Assembly (NCBI GenBank): GCA_020627965.1 | Contig: JAHDFX010000024.1 | Span: forward strand, 1-39,767 | Source: Saprospiraceae bacterium | GTDB taxonomy: Bacteria; Bacteroidota; Bacteroidia; Chitinophagales; Saprospiraceae | Direction: 5' to 3' | Length of the DNA stretch: 39,767 nucleotides | Shown: positions 8,227 through 15,687 of the stretch, in pieces | How the letters are laid out: each line of letters begins with the position of its first letter | Position numbering within the stretch: position 1 is the stretch's first letter | Position numbers and translations under genes: made by a program | The notes under the pieces: model-generated | Database searches by the model: none | What the model saw: the letters and a program-made list of their open reading frames with translations, nothing else | Told to the model about the DNA's origin: nothing

Positions 8227-9120
8227 TTACCAGGTAATTATTGCTTCTACTGGGTTGTGATCTGCTAGGTCTTCGTGTTTTTTATGCCAGCGATGTTGTA
8301 TTTTGGGTATTTTCCTTTTGATAGATCCTGCCTGTTTTCCATTTGAACGATAGAAAATAAAATCAATAATTCCGCCGCCGCCCCAGGTACGCATGTCATT
8401 TTTGTCTCGTTTTCTGATTCTTGCCCCTTCTTTCCCCATCAGATCACCATCTTCAGCTTTTAGCGTTGTCAGTATTTGCTCATAAGCAAGCTCATTAGTC
8501 TTACTAATATTAAAATCGCCACAAATGATCTGAGGTACATTTTCCTTTTTGTAGGGTTCTAATAATTCATTTTGTATCGCTTCTACCTGGCTCATTCTGA
8601 CTTCCATTGGCCCTCCGGCATTCAGGTGTGTACCAATGACCTGAAATACCTGTCCGTTCTTTTCAAGCTCTATCATCAAAGCTCCTTTTCTGGCCATTTT
8701 ATTATCAAAGCCATAACGCTCCTTAAAACAGATGTTGTCGACTTTTTTTATTGGTATTTTACTGATTATCCATATTCCGCTACTTGTTCGTAAGGAAACA
8801 TAATGAATATTTGCTGGTCCTGCTCTGTAGGGGAAGATTTCCTTTGTCCATTTTTTAATCCGTCGGCGAGCACCATGATGAAAAGCCTCCTGAAATATAA
8901 TAATATCATAGTCGCTGTCACGCAATATTTGTCCTATGAGTTTTGCCCGTTTGCGCTTTCCGTTAAAGAGTATCAGAGGAGGCAACATATAGATATTCCA
9001 AGATAAAACTTTCAGTTGAGTAGAATCTGGTTTGCTGGTTAACTCCGCATGAACAGGCTCGTTAAACACTACACAAAACGACACAAAGAATAATAAATAG
9101 GTAACAATTTTCATTTTCAA
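8227..9120 (-). CDS. Secreted EEP-family hydrolase, neutral sphingomyelinase-like
   Basis: 297 residues with a signal peptide (about 1-25, ending VHA). The endonuclease/exonuclease/phosphatase metal-dependent fold is complete: N42 in LSWNIYMLP, E78 in IIIFQEAF, H165 in IGTHLN, D202 and N204 in ICGDFN, and D287-H288 in LADHNPV at the C-terminus. The opening segment, SSGIWIISKIPI and THLNAGG resemble bacterial neutral sphingomyelinase-type phosphodiesterases more than AP endonucleases. The likely reaction is phosphodiester cleavage of a phospholipid or sphingolipid head group outside the cytoplasm, using Mg2+. DNase activity remains an alternative. It is transcribed convergently with the serine hydrolase and divergently from the WG-repeat gene. 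Confidence 0.85.
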   Translation of the reverse strand: MKMKIVTYLLFFVSFCVVFNEPVHAELTSKPDSTQLKVLSWNIYMLPPLILFNGKRKRAKLIGQILRDSDYDIIIFQEAFHHGARRRIKKWTKEIFPYRAGPANIHYVSLRTSSGIWIISKIPIKKVDNICFKERYGFDNKMARKGALMIELEKNGQVFQVIGTHLNAGGPMEVRMSQVEAIQNELLEPYKKENVPQIICGDFNISKTNELAYEQILTTLKAEDGDLMGKEGARIRKRDKNDMRTWGGGGIIDFIFYRSNGKQAGSIKRKIPKIQHRWHKKHEDLADHNPVEAIITW

Positions 9121-9153
9121 ATATCGAAATTTTCATAAAATGAATAAAACCAG

Positions 9154-9161
9154 TAAATTTG
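9154..9161 (+). promoter_or_regulatory. -7 promoter box TAAATTTG
   Basis: TAAATTTG followed by C fits the Bacteroidota consensus and faces the WG-repeat gene, about 80 bases upstream of its start. Confidence 0.4.
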
Positions 9162-9241
9162 CCCTTATCCAAATCAAATCTGAATTCATTAAAACTTTGT
9201 TTAACAGGCACTAAAACTAATTGCTGTAAAGCTAATCATTC

Positions 9242-10006
9242 ATGACCAAAATACTTACTTATACATCAGGTTTAGGGATGTTATTGTCTCTTCTATTTTT
9301 ATGCTGTACTTCAAGCACTCCCGATCAAGATCAAACTCCTTCATATGCTACAGTTGTTTCTCATCCTGCCGAAAATTTTGAAGCAGACATGAGCGCTAAA
9401 ATCATTCGTTTTCAAGATGAATCCAGCGGAAAATTCGGTTATAAAGATTCGACCGGCGAAATTGTCACTGCGCCTATTTACGATGGTGCAATGGCTTATA
9501 AAAATACAAGCCGTATAAGAGTAATGAAAGATGGCAAATATGGTTTTATCAATGATGAAGGAGAAATAGCCATCCCCCTACGCTTTGATCAGGCACATCC
9601 TTTTAGTGAAGATTATGCTGCTGTTCAGTTGGGTGGTAAATGGGGATATATTGATATAAATGGCAACGTAGCGGTCGAAACTACTTATCAGAAGGCACAA
9701 AAATTTAGATCAAGCCTGGCTGCCGTTATGAAAGACGGCAAATGGGGCTATGTCAGCAGAACCGGAAATATTACTATACCTTTTGAGTATCAACGTACAG
9801 CTCATTTTAGTAATGGGCTTGCCCCAGTCATGCTCAATGGTAAATGGGGGTATATTAATACCCAAAACGAACAAGTGCTCAGTCTGCAGTATGACTGGGC
9901 TGAAGCATTCAATATAAGCTATCAGAATTTAGCGAGAGTAGCCGTTGGCAATAAAGCTTTTTTTATTAATAATAAGGGTAAATGTGTGAAAGACTGTAAA
10001 GAATAA
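9242..10006 (+). CDS. WG-repeat lipoprotein
   Basis: 254 residues. The N-terminus has a hydrophobic stretch ending LLFLCC, a plausible lipobox, so the mature protein is probably lipid-anchored. The body (about 55-250) is built of WG repeats, with the units KFGYKDSTGEIV, KYGFINDEGEIAIP, KWGYIDINGNVAVE, KWGYVSRTGNITIP and KWGYINTQNEQVL, spaced about 36-38 residues, and a degenerate last copy (AFFINNKGKC). Such KWG repeats form a beta-rich, propeller-like scaffold, usually a binding surface and not an enzyme. The end CVKDC has a cysteine pair. The ligand is unknown. Confidence 0.85.
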   Translation: MTKILTYTSGLGMLLSLLFLCCTSSTPDQDQTPSYATVVSHPAENFEADMSAKIIRFQDESSGKFGYKDSTGEIVTAPIYDGAMAYKNTSRIRVMKDGKYGFINDEGEIAIPLRFDQAHPFSEDYAAVQLGGKWGYIDINGNVAVETTYQKAQKFRSSLAAVMKDGKWGYVSRTGNITIPFEYQRTAHFSNGLAPVMLNGKWGYINTQNEQVLSLQYDWAEAFNISYQNLARVAVGNKAFFINNKGKCVKDCKE

Positions 10007-10018
10007 AAAAGATCGTTT

Positions 10019-10105
10019 TCAGTTTCTTCGCAATTCCAGATCAAAACGAAGCATTAAAAGCAAATTAATTGCCAGTACTATTCCAATAATTATTTTAAAA
10101 ATCAT
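10019..10105 (-). CDS. Predicted 28-residue single-span membrane peptide
   Basis: Reading the minus strand from ATG at 10105 to TGA at 10019 gives a 28-residue peptide: a hydrophobic helix (MIFKIIIGIVLAINLLLML) followed by a charged tail (RFDLELRRN). AAAGG lies a few bases before the ATG, a better ribosome site than most genes here. The gene sits tail-to-tail with the WG-repeat gene, 12 bases away. The composition, helix length and positive-inside-like tail look like a real small membrane protein, but with 28 codons chance cannot be excluded. Confidence 0.4.
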   Translation of the reverse strand: MIFKIIIGIVLAINLLLMLRFDLELRRN

Positions 10106-10203
10106 AGCCTTTTCGATTTTATTTTTTATCTTTTAACGGCAACACTACACAATTGTTTCGTTATAAAGGTCAAATTGCTGACGTTTTTGTTTAATATCTA
10201 CAT

Positions 10204-10671
10204 ATGAAAGACATCAAAATTGTAGATTATACCCCATTTTATGCGCAGGCTTTTAAAGCTATTAACCAACAATGGATCGAGCAATACTTTGTTATGGAAG
10301 AGGCAGATCATAAAGCTTTAGACCATCCACAAGAGTATATCATAGATAAAGGTGGCTACATTGTAATGGCGCTTTGTGATAATAAGCCTGTAGGTGCCTG
10401 TGCTTTGATAAAGCTGCACAATTTCAAATATGATTATGAATTAGCTAAAATGGGTATTTTACCAGAATATCGAGGCTTAAAGATAGGTTGGAAGCTCGGT
10501 CAGGCAGTTCTTGAAAAAGCTCGTTCTATTGGGGCTGAATCGCTTTATCTGGAGAGTAATAGAAAACTAACTCCTGCCCTTACTTTATATGGAAAATTAG
10601 GTTTTGAGGAAGTCTTTGGGCTGGAAACACCTTATGAAAGAAGTGATATTCAAATGGCAATGATGCTTTGA
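10204..10671 (+). CDS. GNAT-family N-acetyltransferase
   Basis: 155 residues covering a single GNAT domain. Motif A is LAKMGILPEYRGLKIGWKLG with the acetyl-CoA pyrophosphate loop R-G-L-K-I-G, and motif B is SLYLESNRKLTPALTLYGKLGF followed by EEV. An acetyl group is transferred from acetyl-CoA to an amine on a small molecule or protein. The N-terminal segment before strand beta-2 (IEQYFVMEEADHKAL) resembles the group annotated as MarR/GNAT-like small acetyltransferases without the MarR part. Substrate unknown. It is monocistronic by appearance and convergent with the HxlR regulator. Confidence 0.88.
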   Translation: MKDIKIVDYTPFYAQAFKAINQQWIEQYFVMEEADHKALDHPQEYIIDKGGYIVMALCDNKPVGACALIKLHNFKYDYELAKMGILPEYRGLKIGWKLGQAVLEKARSIGAESLYLESNRKLTPALTLYGKLGFEEVFGLETPYERSDIQMAMML

Positions 10672-10673
10672 AT

Positions 10674-10692
10674 AATGGTTAATGGTTAATGG
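10674..10692. repeat. Short tandem repeat (AATGGTT)n
   Basis: AATGGTTAATGGTTAATGG is 2.7 copies of a 7-base unit starting two bases after the GNAT stop codon, between convergent genes. One of several short-unit intergenic motifs in the window. Confidence 0.6.
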
Positions 10693-10695
10693 AAA

Positions 10696-11025
10696 TTAAG
10701 GCATATGTGCTCTTCCCCAATCACTCATACTTCTGATGATCGGCATAAGGGACGCTCCCTGTTTGGTCAGAGAATATTCTACTCTGGGCGGAATTTCAGC
10801 ATAAATTTTTCGATCTAACATTCCATCTGCTTCCAATTCTCTTAGCTGTTTGGTCAGCATTTGTTTACTGATTCCTTCAATGCCCCGATGCATAATTCCA
10901 AAACGATTTGAACCTTTAGAGATCAGAAAAATAATGATCGGTTTCCATTTCCCTCCGATCTTACTCATACAATAGGTTACCGGACATTCATTTATACCAA
11001 CAATTTTTTTTACTTCCATTTGCAA
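10696..11025 (-). CDS. HxlR-family winged-helix transcriptional regulator
   Basis: 109 residues, the usual size for the family. C14 lies in the conserved NECPVTYCMSKIGGKWKP opening, where HxlR proteins often carry a redox- or electrophile-sensing Cys; C19 is a second. The winged helix-turn-helix is in GISKQMLTKQLRELEADGM followed by the wing LDRKIYAEIPPRVEYSLT. Such regulators usually bind as dimers to short palindromes, often controlling a divergent detoxification or quinone-related gene. Here the divergent gene is an O-methyltransferase, and a 20-bp palindrome lies between them at 11060-11079. Autoregulation is likely but inferred. Confidence 0.92.
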   Translation of the reverse strand: MQMEVKKIVGINECPVTYCMSKIGGKWKPIIIFLISKGSNRFGIMHRGIEGISKQMLTKQLRELEADGMLDRKIYAEIPPRVEYSLTKQGASLMPIIRSMSDWGRAHMP

Positions 11026-11059
11026 AAATATTTTACCACAAAATACTGATTATCAATAA

Positions 11060-11079
11060 TAGTCATTTTTTAATGACTA
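11060..11079. promoter_or_regulatory. Palindromic operator candidate between HxlR and methyltransferase genes
   Basis: TAGTCATT-TTTT-AATGACTA is a perfect 8-4-8 inverted repeat, 35 bases upstream of the HxlR start and 84 upstream of the methyltransferase start. Its size and place suit a dimeric winged-helix repressor. Confidence 0.5.
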
Positions 11080-11162
11080 GGTAATTTTATTTTGAGTACT
11101 TGTTTTATTTAGACAAAGTTACGAATTTTGCAATATAAATACTTAATCAAATTAAAATTTAC

Positions 11163-11816
11163 ATGGTACAAACACATCGTAAAATCATGGATAGCCAAGT
11201 TAGCACAACGTTAAACAGGATGCATAACGAAGCAGATTCAGAAGGACTAACAATAGCAAAAGGATTAGCTAAAGGTATTTTCCGAAAAATCAAGCCGGAA
11301 GATCTGAAGGATGCTTATATCGCAATATCAAGAGGGCAAGGGCATTTTTTATACAATCTTCTGATAGAAAAAGACGCCAGGCATATTGTAGAGTTTGGAA
11401 CTTCTTTCGGTATTTCAACAATGTATTTGGGAGCAGCCGCTAAAGTAACAGGCGGCAAAGTGATTACTTCTGAATTATTAGCTAAGAAATGTAAAGTGGC
11501 TCAACAAAATTTTGATAAAGCCAATCTTCAGGATTGGATCGAGATCAGGGAAGGGGATGCTTTGGAAACACTGCGAGATATTCCTGATGGAATTGATTTC
11601 CTGTTATTAGACGGCTGGAATGATCTTTACCTGCCTTTGTTGAAAATACTGGAGCCTAAATTTAAGAAAGGAACACTTATTTACACAGACAATGCTTCAT
11701 TCTCAAGTGCAAAACCTCTGCTGAATTATATCAAGGCAAATCCGGCTAAATACACGACAAAAAGACTGCGAGATGCGAAAGGAGGTTCAGAATTGACGGA
11801 GTATATTGCTGACTAA
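11163..11816 (+). CDS. SAM-dependent O-methyltransferase-like protein
   Basis: 217 residues. A Rossmann methyltransferase core begins near residue 78: HIVEFGTSFGISTMYLGAAA is motif I (glycine loop for S-adenosylmethionine), GGKVITSELLAKK is motif II, EIREGDALETL is motif III, and IDFLLLDGWNDLYLPLLKIL is motif IV, the metal-ligand-like LDG position of catechol O-methyltransferase relatives. GTLIYTDNASF is the following strand. The N-terminal 70 residues are helical. The acceptor is unknown; a small phenolic or quinone-like compound would suit the adjacent HxlR regulator, but this is inference. An alternative ATG lies at 11187. Confidence 0.85.
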   Translation: MVQTHRKIMDSQVSTTLNRMHNEADSEGLTIAKGLAKGIFRKIKPEDLKDAYIAISRGQGHFLYNLLIEKDARHIVEFGTSFGISTMYLGAAAKVTGGKVITSELLAKKCKVAQQNFDKANLQDWIEIREGDALETLRDIPDGIDFLLLDGWNDLYLPLLKILEPKFKKGTLIYTDNASFSSAKPLLNYIKANPAKYTTKRLRDAKGGSELTEYIAD

Positions 11817-11831
11817 TACAATATCAATTAC

Positions 11832-11865
11832 AAAAAGCGGAAGCCTGTTGACTTCCGCTTTTTTA
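11832..11865. terminator. Bidirectional intrinsic terminator
   Basis: A 12-bp stem (AAAAAGCGGAAG at 11832-11843 with its complement at 11852-11863) and an 8-base loop. A-rich and T-rich flanks make it work on both strands, between the convergent methyltransferase and T9SS genes. Confidence 0.85.
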
Positions 11866-11886
11866 TTCTGAAATCTATAGTTAGAT

Positions 11887-14800
11887 TTAGTTTTTCACTA
11901 CTTTAAATTCATGTGTACGTCCACTTACATTCACCTGAATAAAATAAACACCGACCATTAATTTTTGAGTATTCAAGATATACTCATTTTGTAAACCTGG
12001 GTGTATATTTTCACTCACCAAACGCCCTGCGGCATCAATTACACGTATAAGGACATCCTGCCCATAATAATTACTGAATTGAATGGCTACCCGATCTTTA
12101 AACGGATTTGGAAACACATTTACAGAATAACCATCATCAATACTAATCGCTACAATATCGCTGTATTTATATGAACCATCCAGATCAACCAGTTTCAGTC
12201 GATAATAATGTGTACCTGACTGATAATTAACATCCATAAACTCATATTGTAGTTCAGACTGCGAATTACCTGCTGCACTTACCCGACCAATAGCATTAAA
12301 GTTTTGACCATCAAAAGAACGTTCTACATCAAAATAATCGCTATTAATTTCTGTAGCTGTTGCCCAAGTCAACTGATTGCCTGTATTGATTACATGTATG
12401 CCTTTAAAATACATCAATTCAACAGGTAGTGGTATCTGTGCACCTACACCAAAGCCGGAGAAACCACTATTGAATGAAGCAGAAAAAGTAACATCTCCAT
12501 TATAGGCACCAAGCGTAGCAGGAGTAGACTCCAATGCAAAACCACTAAAAGTAACTGGTGTTACATCGTAAATATGATTGTCACCCGCCACTTTGTGAAT
12601 CTCTGTCGCTGTACGAGGATTACCTGTAGTACTCTCCCAGGCAGCTACTTCATTTTCTTTATAATAAAGTGTTATATCATAAGTTCCGGCAGGATTATCA
12701 AACTGAGGCGTCACCTTAAAAGTCTTGGAGTGTAGAAAATCCGAAGTATTGTTAGTCGTATAAGCCGCAGCTGTAGGCGTAGTTCCCTGACGGTCTACCT
12801 CCACTGTTGTACAGCCATAATCATGATTACTGGTATTTACAATAGTCATCATAACATTGCCTGATGCCGGATCATAATAATGAACCGTTCCGTTAGGTCC
12901 GAGATACTGGTCATCAGAAACAGTAGAGTTCACCGAAGTCTGAACATCTGGAGAAGTCGTTAAATCTATACTAATATCATCTACACCAAAGCCAAACAAC
13001 CAGTCACCACCATCATTATAACGAAAAGCAACTTGTATGTTATTACCAACAAAAGCGGTAAGGGGTAAGGTCAGACTTTGCCAAGAAAGTTGAAGTCCAG
13101 GAAGTATTTCTTCTACAACGAAAGGTCCGCCATTCACAGAAATCTCAACCTGAGCCTCTTCCATAATTCCCTGATAAGTGTCGGCAGTAAAATAAAAATT
13201 AAAAGACAAGTAAGCATCACTTGCATTAGTCAAATCAATGACTGGTGTTATTAATTTCACATCTGCCTGGTCACAATTACAAGCATCATCACTCACCCAG
13301 GCAAATGAACCAGGAGATACCGGTGCAACAGGAAAAGTAAAATAAGCACTGGAAGCATCTGCTGCCGATCCTACTGAAAAAGCAGCATTTGCTGCACCTC
13401 CAGCAGCATTTACTGTCGTAAAACTACCAAAGCCATTAGAGAAATCTTCTGTAAATAAATTAGAATTCACACCAGGAGCATTTGCAGGTGCGAAATCATC
13501 ATCAATAACTGTAACTGTAAAAGTTTGATTAGCAGTTCCTGCATCAGCGTTTCCACCATTGGTATTTAGTGTATAGTCAAGCGTTATTGTTTCATTACCT
13601 TCCACATAAGCATCGTTATAAATTTGTATGGTAAATACTTGTGACAAATTTGCAGCAGTCAGTGTTGCAGTCGTTGGTGTAATGTCATAATCAACACCTT
13701 GCACTGCATCACCCGCAATAGAAAGAGTGACAGTTGGTGCTACAGAAGCCTCAACACTAAGTCCCAGCTCTACATCCAGTACAGTGTAATCCAAACAACC
13801 ATTTTCTACATTGGCAGAGCCTTCATCTACACTGGCAGCACTACCAGAAAAAGCAACAGTAGGCGCACAAACTGAAGCAATATCAAACTGTGCCATACGA
13901 GTTGACCATTGAGTCGATGGGTTATATTCACCAGTAAACCAGAAAGAGCCATCAGTAGGATCGACACTCATAGATGCATAATCTCCATAACGATTAGCAT
14001 TATTTGCTCCTCCACCAGTAACAATAGTCGTTTCTGGCTCAGTCATCATACCCAATTCATCACAGGCACTACGCCCCGTATAAGCTAGAGCGGGGAAAGA
14101 ACTACCGCTAGAGCGACTAAAAGCCAGTGCAATGCTGCCTTCAGCATTAATCGCAACAGAGCCCATCCAGCGACTTTCTGTATCAGGCGAATAAGTACCT
14201 TCCTGATAAATAGACCAGGCACCTGCTGTACCACCGGTTCTGCGTAATTCATACCAACGCATACCTGCACGATCATTACCATTTACATCAGTAACATGAC
14301 AACATACAATACTTTCATGTGTGCCAAAATTTCTGTAATGTGCACGATTCATAATTACTTCACGCAAGGGGTCTAACAGTGTTCCCGAACCTTGTTGTTG
14401 TATACAGGAAAATGAAGTATAACCACACAATCCCGTATCGAATGGCTGTGTAGGCAATGTAAATTGTTGTGTTAATGAAGTATTATTAGAATTATTAAAG
14501 TCAATATCAAATTCCCAAAGTTCCAACTGATCCTGAGAAGCTCCGTTCCATGCATCATCTGCCATACGCATCACGTAGGCAGGAGTACCAGCAGGGGCAG
14601 GTATATCTCCATCAAAATCAATTGGTGAAAGTGCCTGAAACCCGATAGTGCCATAACTAGGTACTGTGAATATCTGAGCCGTACCTGCGGTACCAGCTAA
14701 CATACTTGTTCTGTTCAAGGCATAAACCGTAGGAGTAGCTTCATTACTAGTAACAACATAGGCGTTATTCCAGATAGCGTATTTAGGATAATCAGGGAAA

Positions 14801-15447
14801 TTATTTGCCTGATAAGAGTACACATACCAGCTACCTAGTGGACTAGCAGTTTGAGAAATAGCAACGACTAATAAATTACCACCAGCAGAAAACTCACTCA
14901 TCATCCAACGGTCAGCCATTTGATCGTATAATACAATAGGATCGCCAAGACCACCTATACCCGTAAAACTATCGAAGTAAGTCTGCCCTTGTAATTCGTT
15001 TCCTGTGGCTCTGTCCCAAATGCTGAAGTAGGCTCCTCCCGGGCCATTGATCATTTGAATTACATGAGTTGAGCTAACATCCATACAGGGGTCAGGTGGA
15101 TTTACACCATTATAGCCCAAGCCTTCGTAGTTCTGCAATAAAGCACGACTTCCCTCCATAGCCGGGTCTGGGTAACGCTCCTGCCAGGCAGGGTCCCAAC
15201 CTTGCGGAAGTGCATCAGGGTTGACACGCTCGTTCAGCGGCCAGTCTTTGGGAGAATAACCCAATTTAGGACCTCTAACTACAACTCCATCAAATGGCGG
15301 CTCAACAAACTCGCTCAGAGGTTCAGTAATTTTAACTAACTCTCCCTCAATCAAAATAGGGTTAAGGTGGACAATTTTTTCTTCGTCCTGAGCTTGAAGC
15401 TGTACTGCTAAAAGCACTATAGAGAATAGAAGTAGAATTTTTTTCAT
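11887..15447 (-). CDS. Large T9SS-secreted protein with Calx-beta-like domain
   Basis: 1186 residues. There is a signal peptide (about 1-20, ending LQAQ). A long N-terminal region (about 90-525) carries propeller-like motifs (PDPCMDVSSTHVIQMINGPG, DPIVLYDQMADRWMMSEF, RWMGSVAINAEGSIALAFSR, NRYGDYASMSVDPTDGSFWF). A Calx-beta-like segment follows (about 528-650, with GVDYDITPTTATLT and a Asp-rich end VIDDD), then a jelly-roll-like module starting LFTEDFSNGFGSF (about 669-830), further beta domains, and a type IX sorting domain from about 1108 (VNVFPNPF...GVYFIQV...EFKVVKN). It is probably secreted through the Sec pathway and T9SS and anchored at the surface. The role is unknown; adhesion or extracellular binding is plausible. 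No protease motif was found. Confidence 0.88.
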   Translation of the reverse strand: MKKILLLFSIVLLAVQLQAQDEEKIVHLNPILIEGELVKITEPLSEFVEPPFDGVVVRGPKLGYSPKDWPLNERVNPDALPQGWDPAWQERYPDPAMEGSRALLQNYEGLGYNGVNPPDPCMDVSSTHVIQMINGPGGAYFSIWDRATGNELQGQTYFDSFTGIGGLGDPIVLYDQMADRWMMSEFSAGGNLLVVAISQTASPLGSWYVYSYQANNFPDYPKYAIWNNAYVVTSNEATPTVYALNRTSMLAGTAGTAQIFTVPSYGTIGFQALSPIDFDGDIPAPAGTPAYVMRMADDAWNGASQDQLELWEFDIDFNNSNNTSLTQQFTLPTQPFDTGLCGYTSFSCIQQQGSGTLLDPLREVIMNRAHYRNFGTHESIVCCHVTDVNGNDRAGMRWYELRRTGGTAGAWSIYQEGTYSPDTESRWMGSVAINAEGSIALAFSRSSGSSFPALAYTGRSACDELGMMTEPETTIVTGGGANNANRYGDYASMSVDPTDGSFWFTGEYNPSTQWSTRMAQFDIASVCAPTVAFSGSAASVDEGSANVENGCLDYTVLDVELGLSVEASVAPTVTLSIAGDAVQGVDYDITPTTATLTAANLSQVFTIQIYNDAYVEGNETITLDYTLNTNGGNADAGTANQTFTVTVIDDDFAPANAPGVNSNLFTEDFSNGFGSFTTVNAAGGAANAAFSVGSAADASSAYFTFPVAPVSPGSFAWVSDDACNCDQADVKLITPVIDLTNASDAYLSFNFYFTADTYQGIMEEAQVEISVNGGPFVVEEILPGLQLSWQSLTLPLTAFVGNNIQVAFRYNDGGDWLFGFGVDDISIDLTTSPDVQTSVNSTVSDDQYLGPNGTVHYYDPASGNVMMTIVNTSNHDYGCTTVEVDRQGTTPTAAAYTTNNTSDFLHSKTFKVTPQFDNPAGTYDITLYYKENEVAAWESTTGNPRTATEIHKVAGDNHIYDVTPVTFSGFALESTPATLGAYNGDVTFSASFNSGFSGFGVGAQIPLPVELMYFKGIHVINTGNQLTWATATEINSDYFDVERSFDGQNFNAIGRVSAAGNSQSELQYEFMDVNYQSGTHYYRLKLVDLDGSYKYSDIVAISIDDGYSVNVFPNPFKDRVAIQFSNYYGQDVLIRVIDAAGRLVSENIHPGLQNEYILNTQKLMVGVYFIQVNVSGRTHEFKVVKN

Positions 15448-15687
15448 AGTGATTTATTTGTTAGAATTTAATTATAAACGCTTTACATGTACCTGTAGGG
15501 CTGGCATTTATAAACTACTAATCATCTAGTTTACAAAAACAAGAACGCTATACCAATGAATTTGGTTATAGAGTGAAATCAGGAATTATACTTGTGCCAT
15601 AATTGGCTGAGCGCAAAGTAAGATATTATATTTTTTTCACAACTTAAAAAGGGATGATAATTCAAACAGTTTCATTGATAAATCTCA

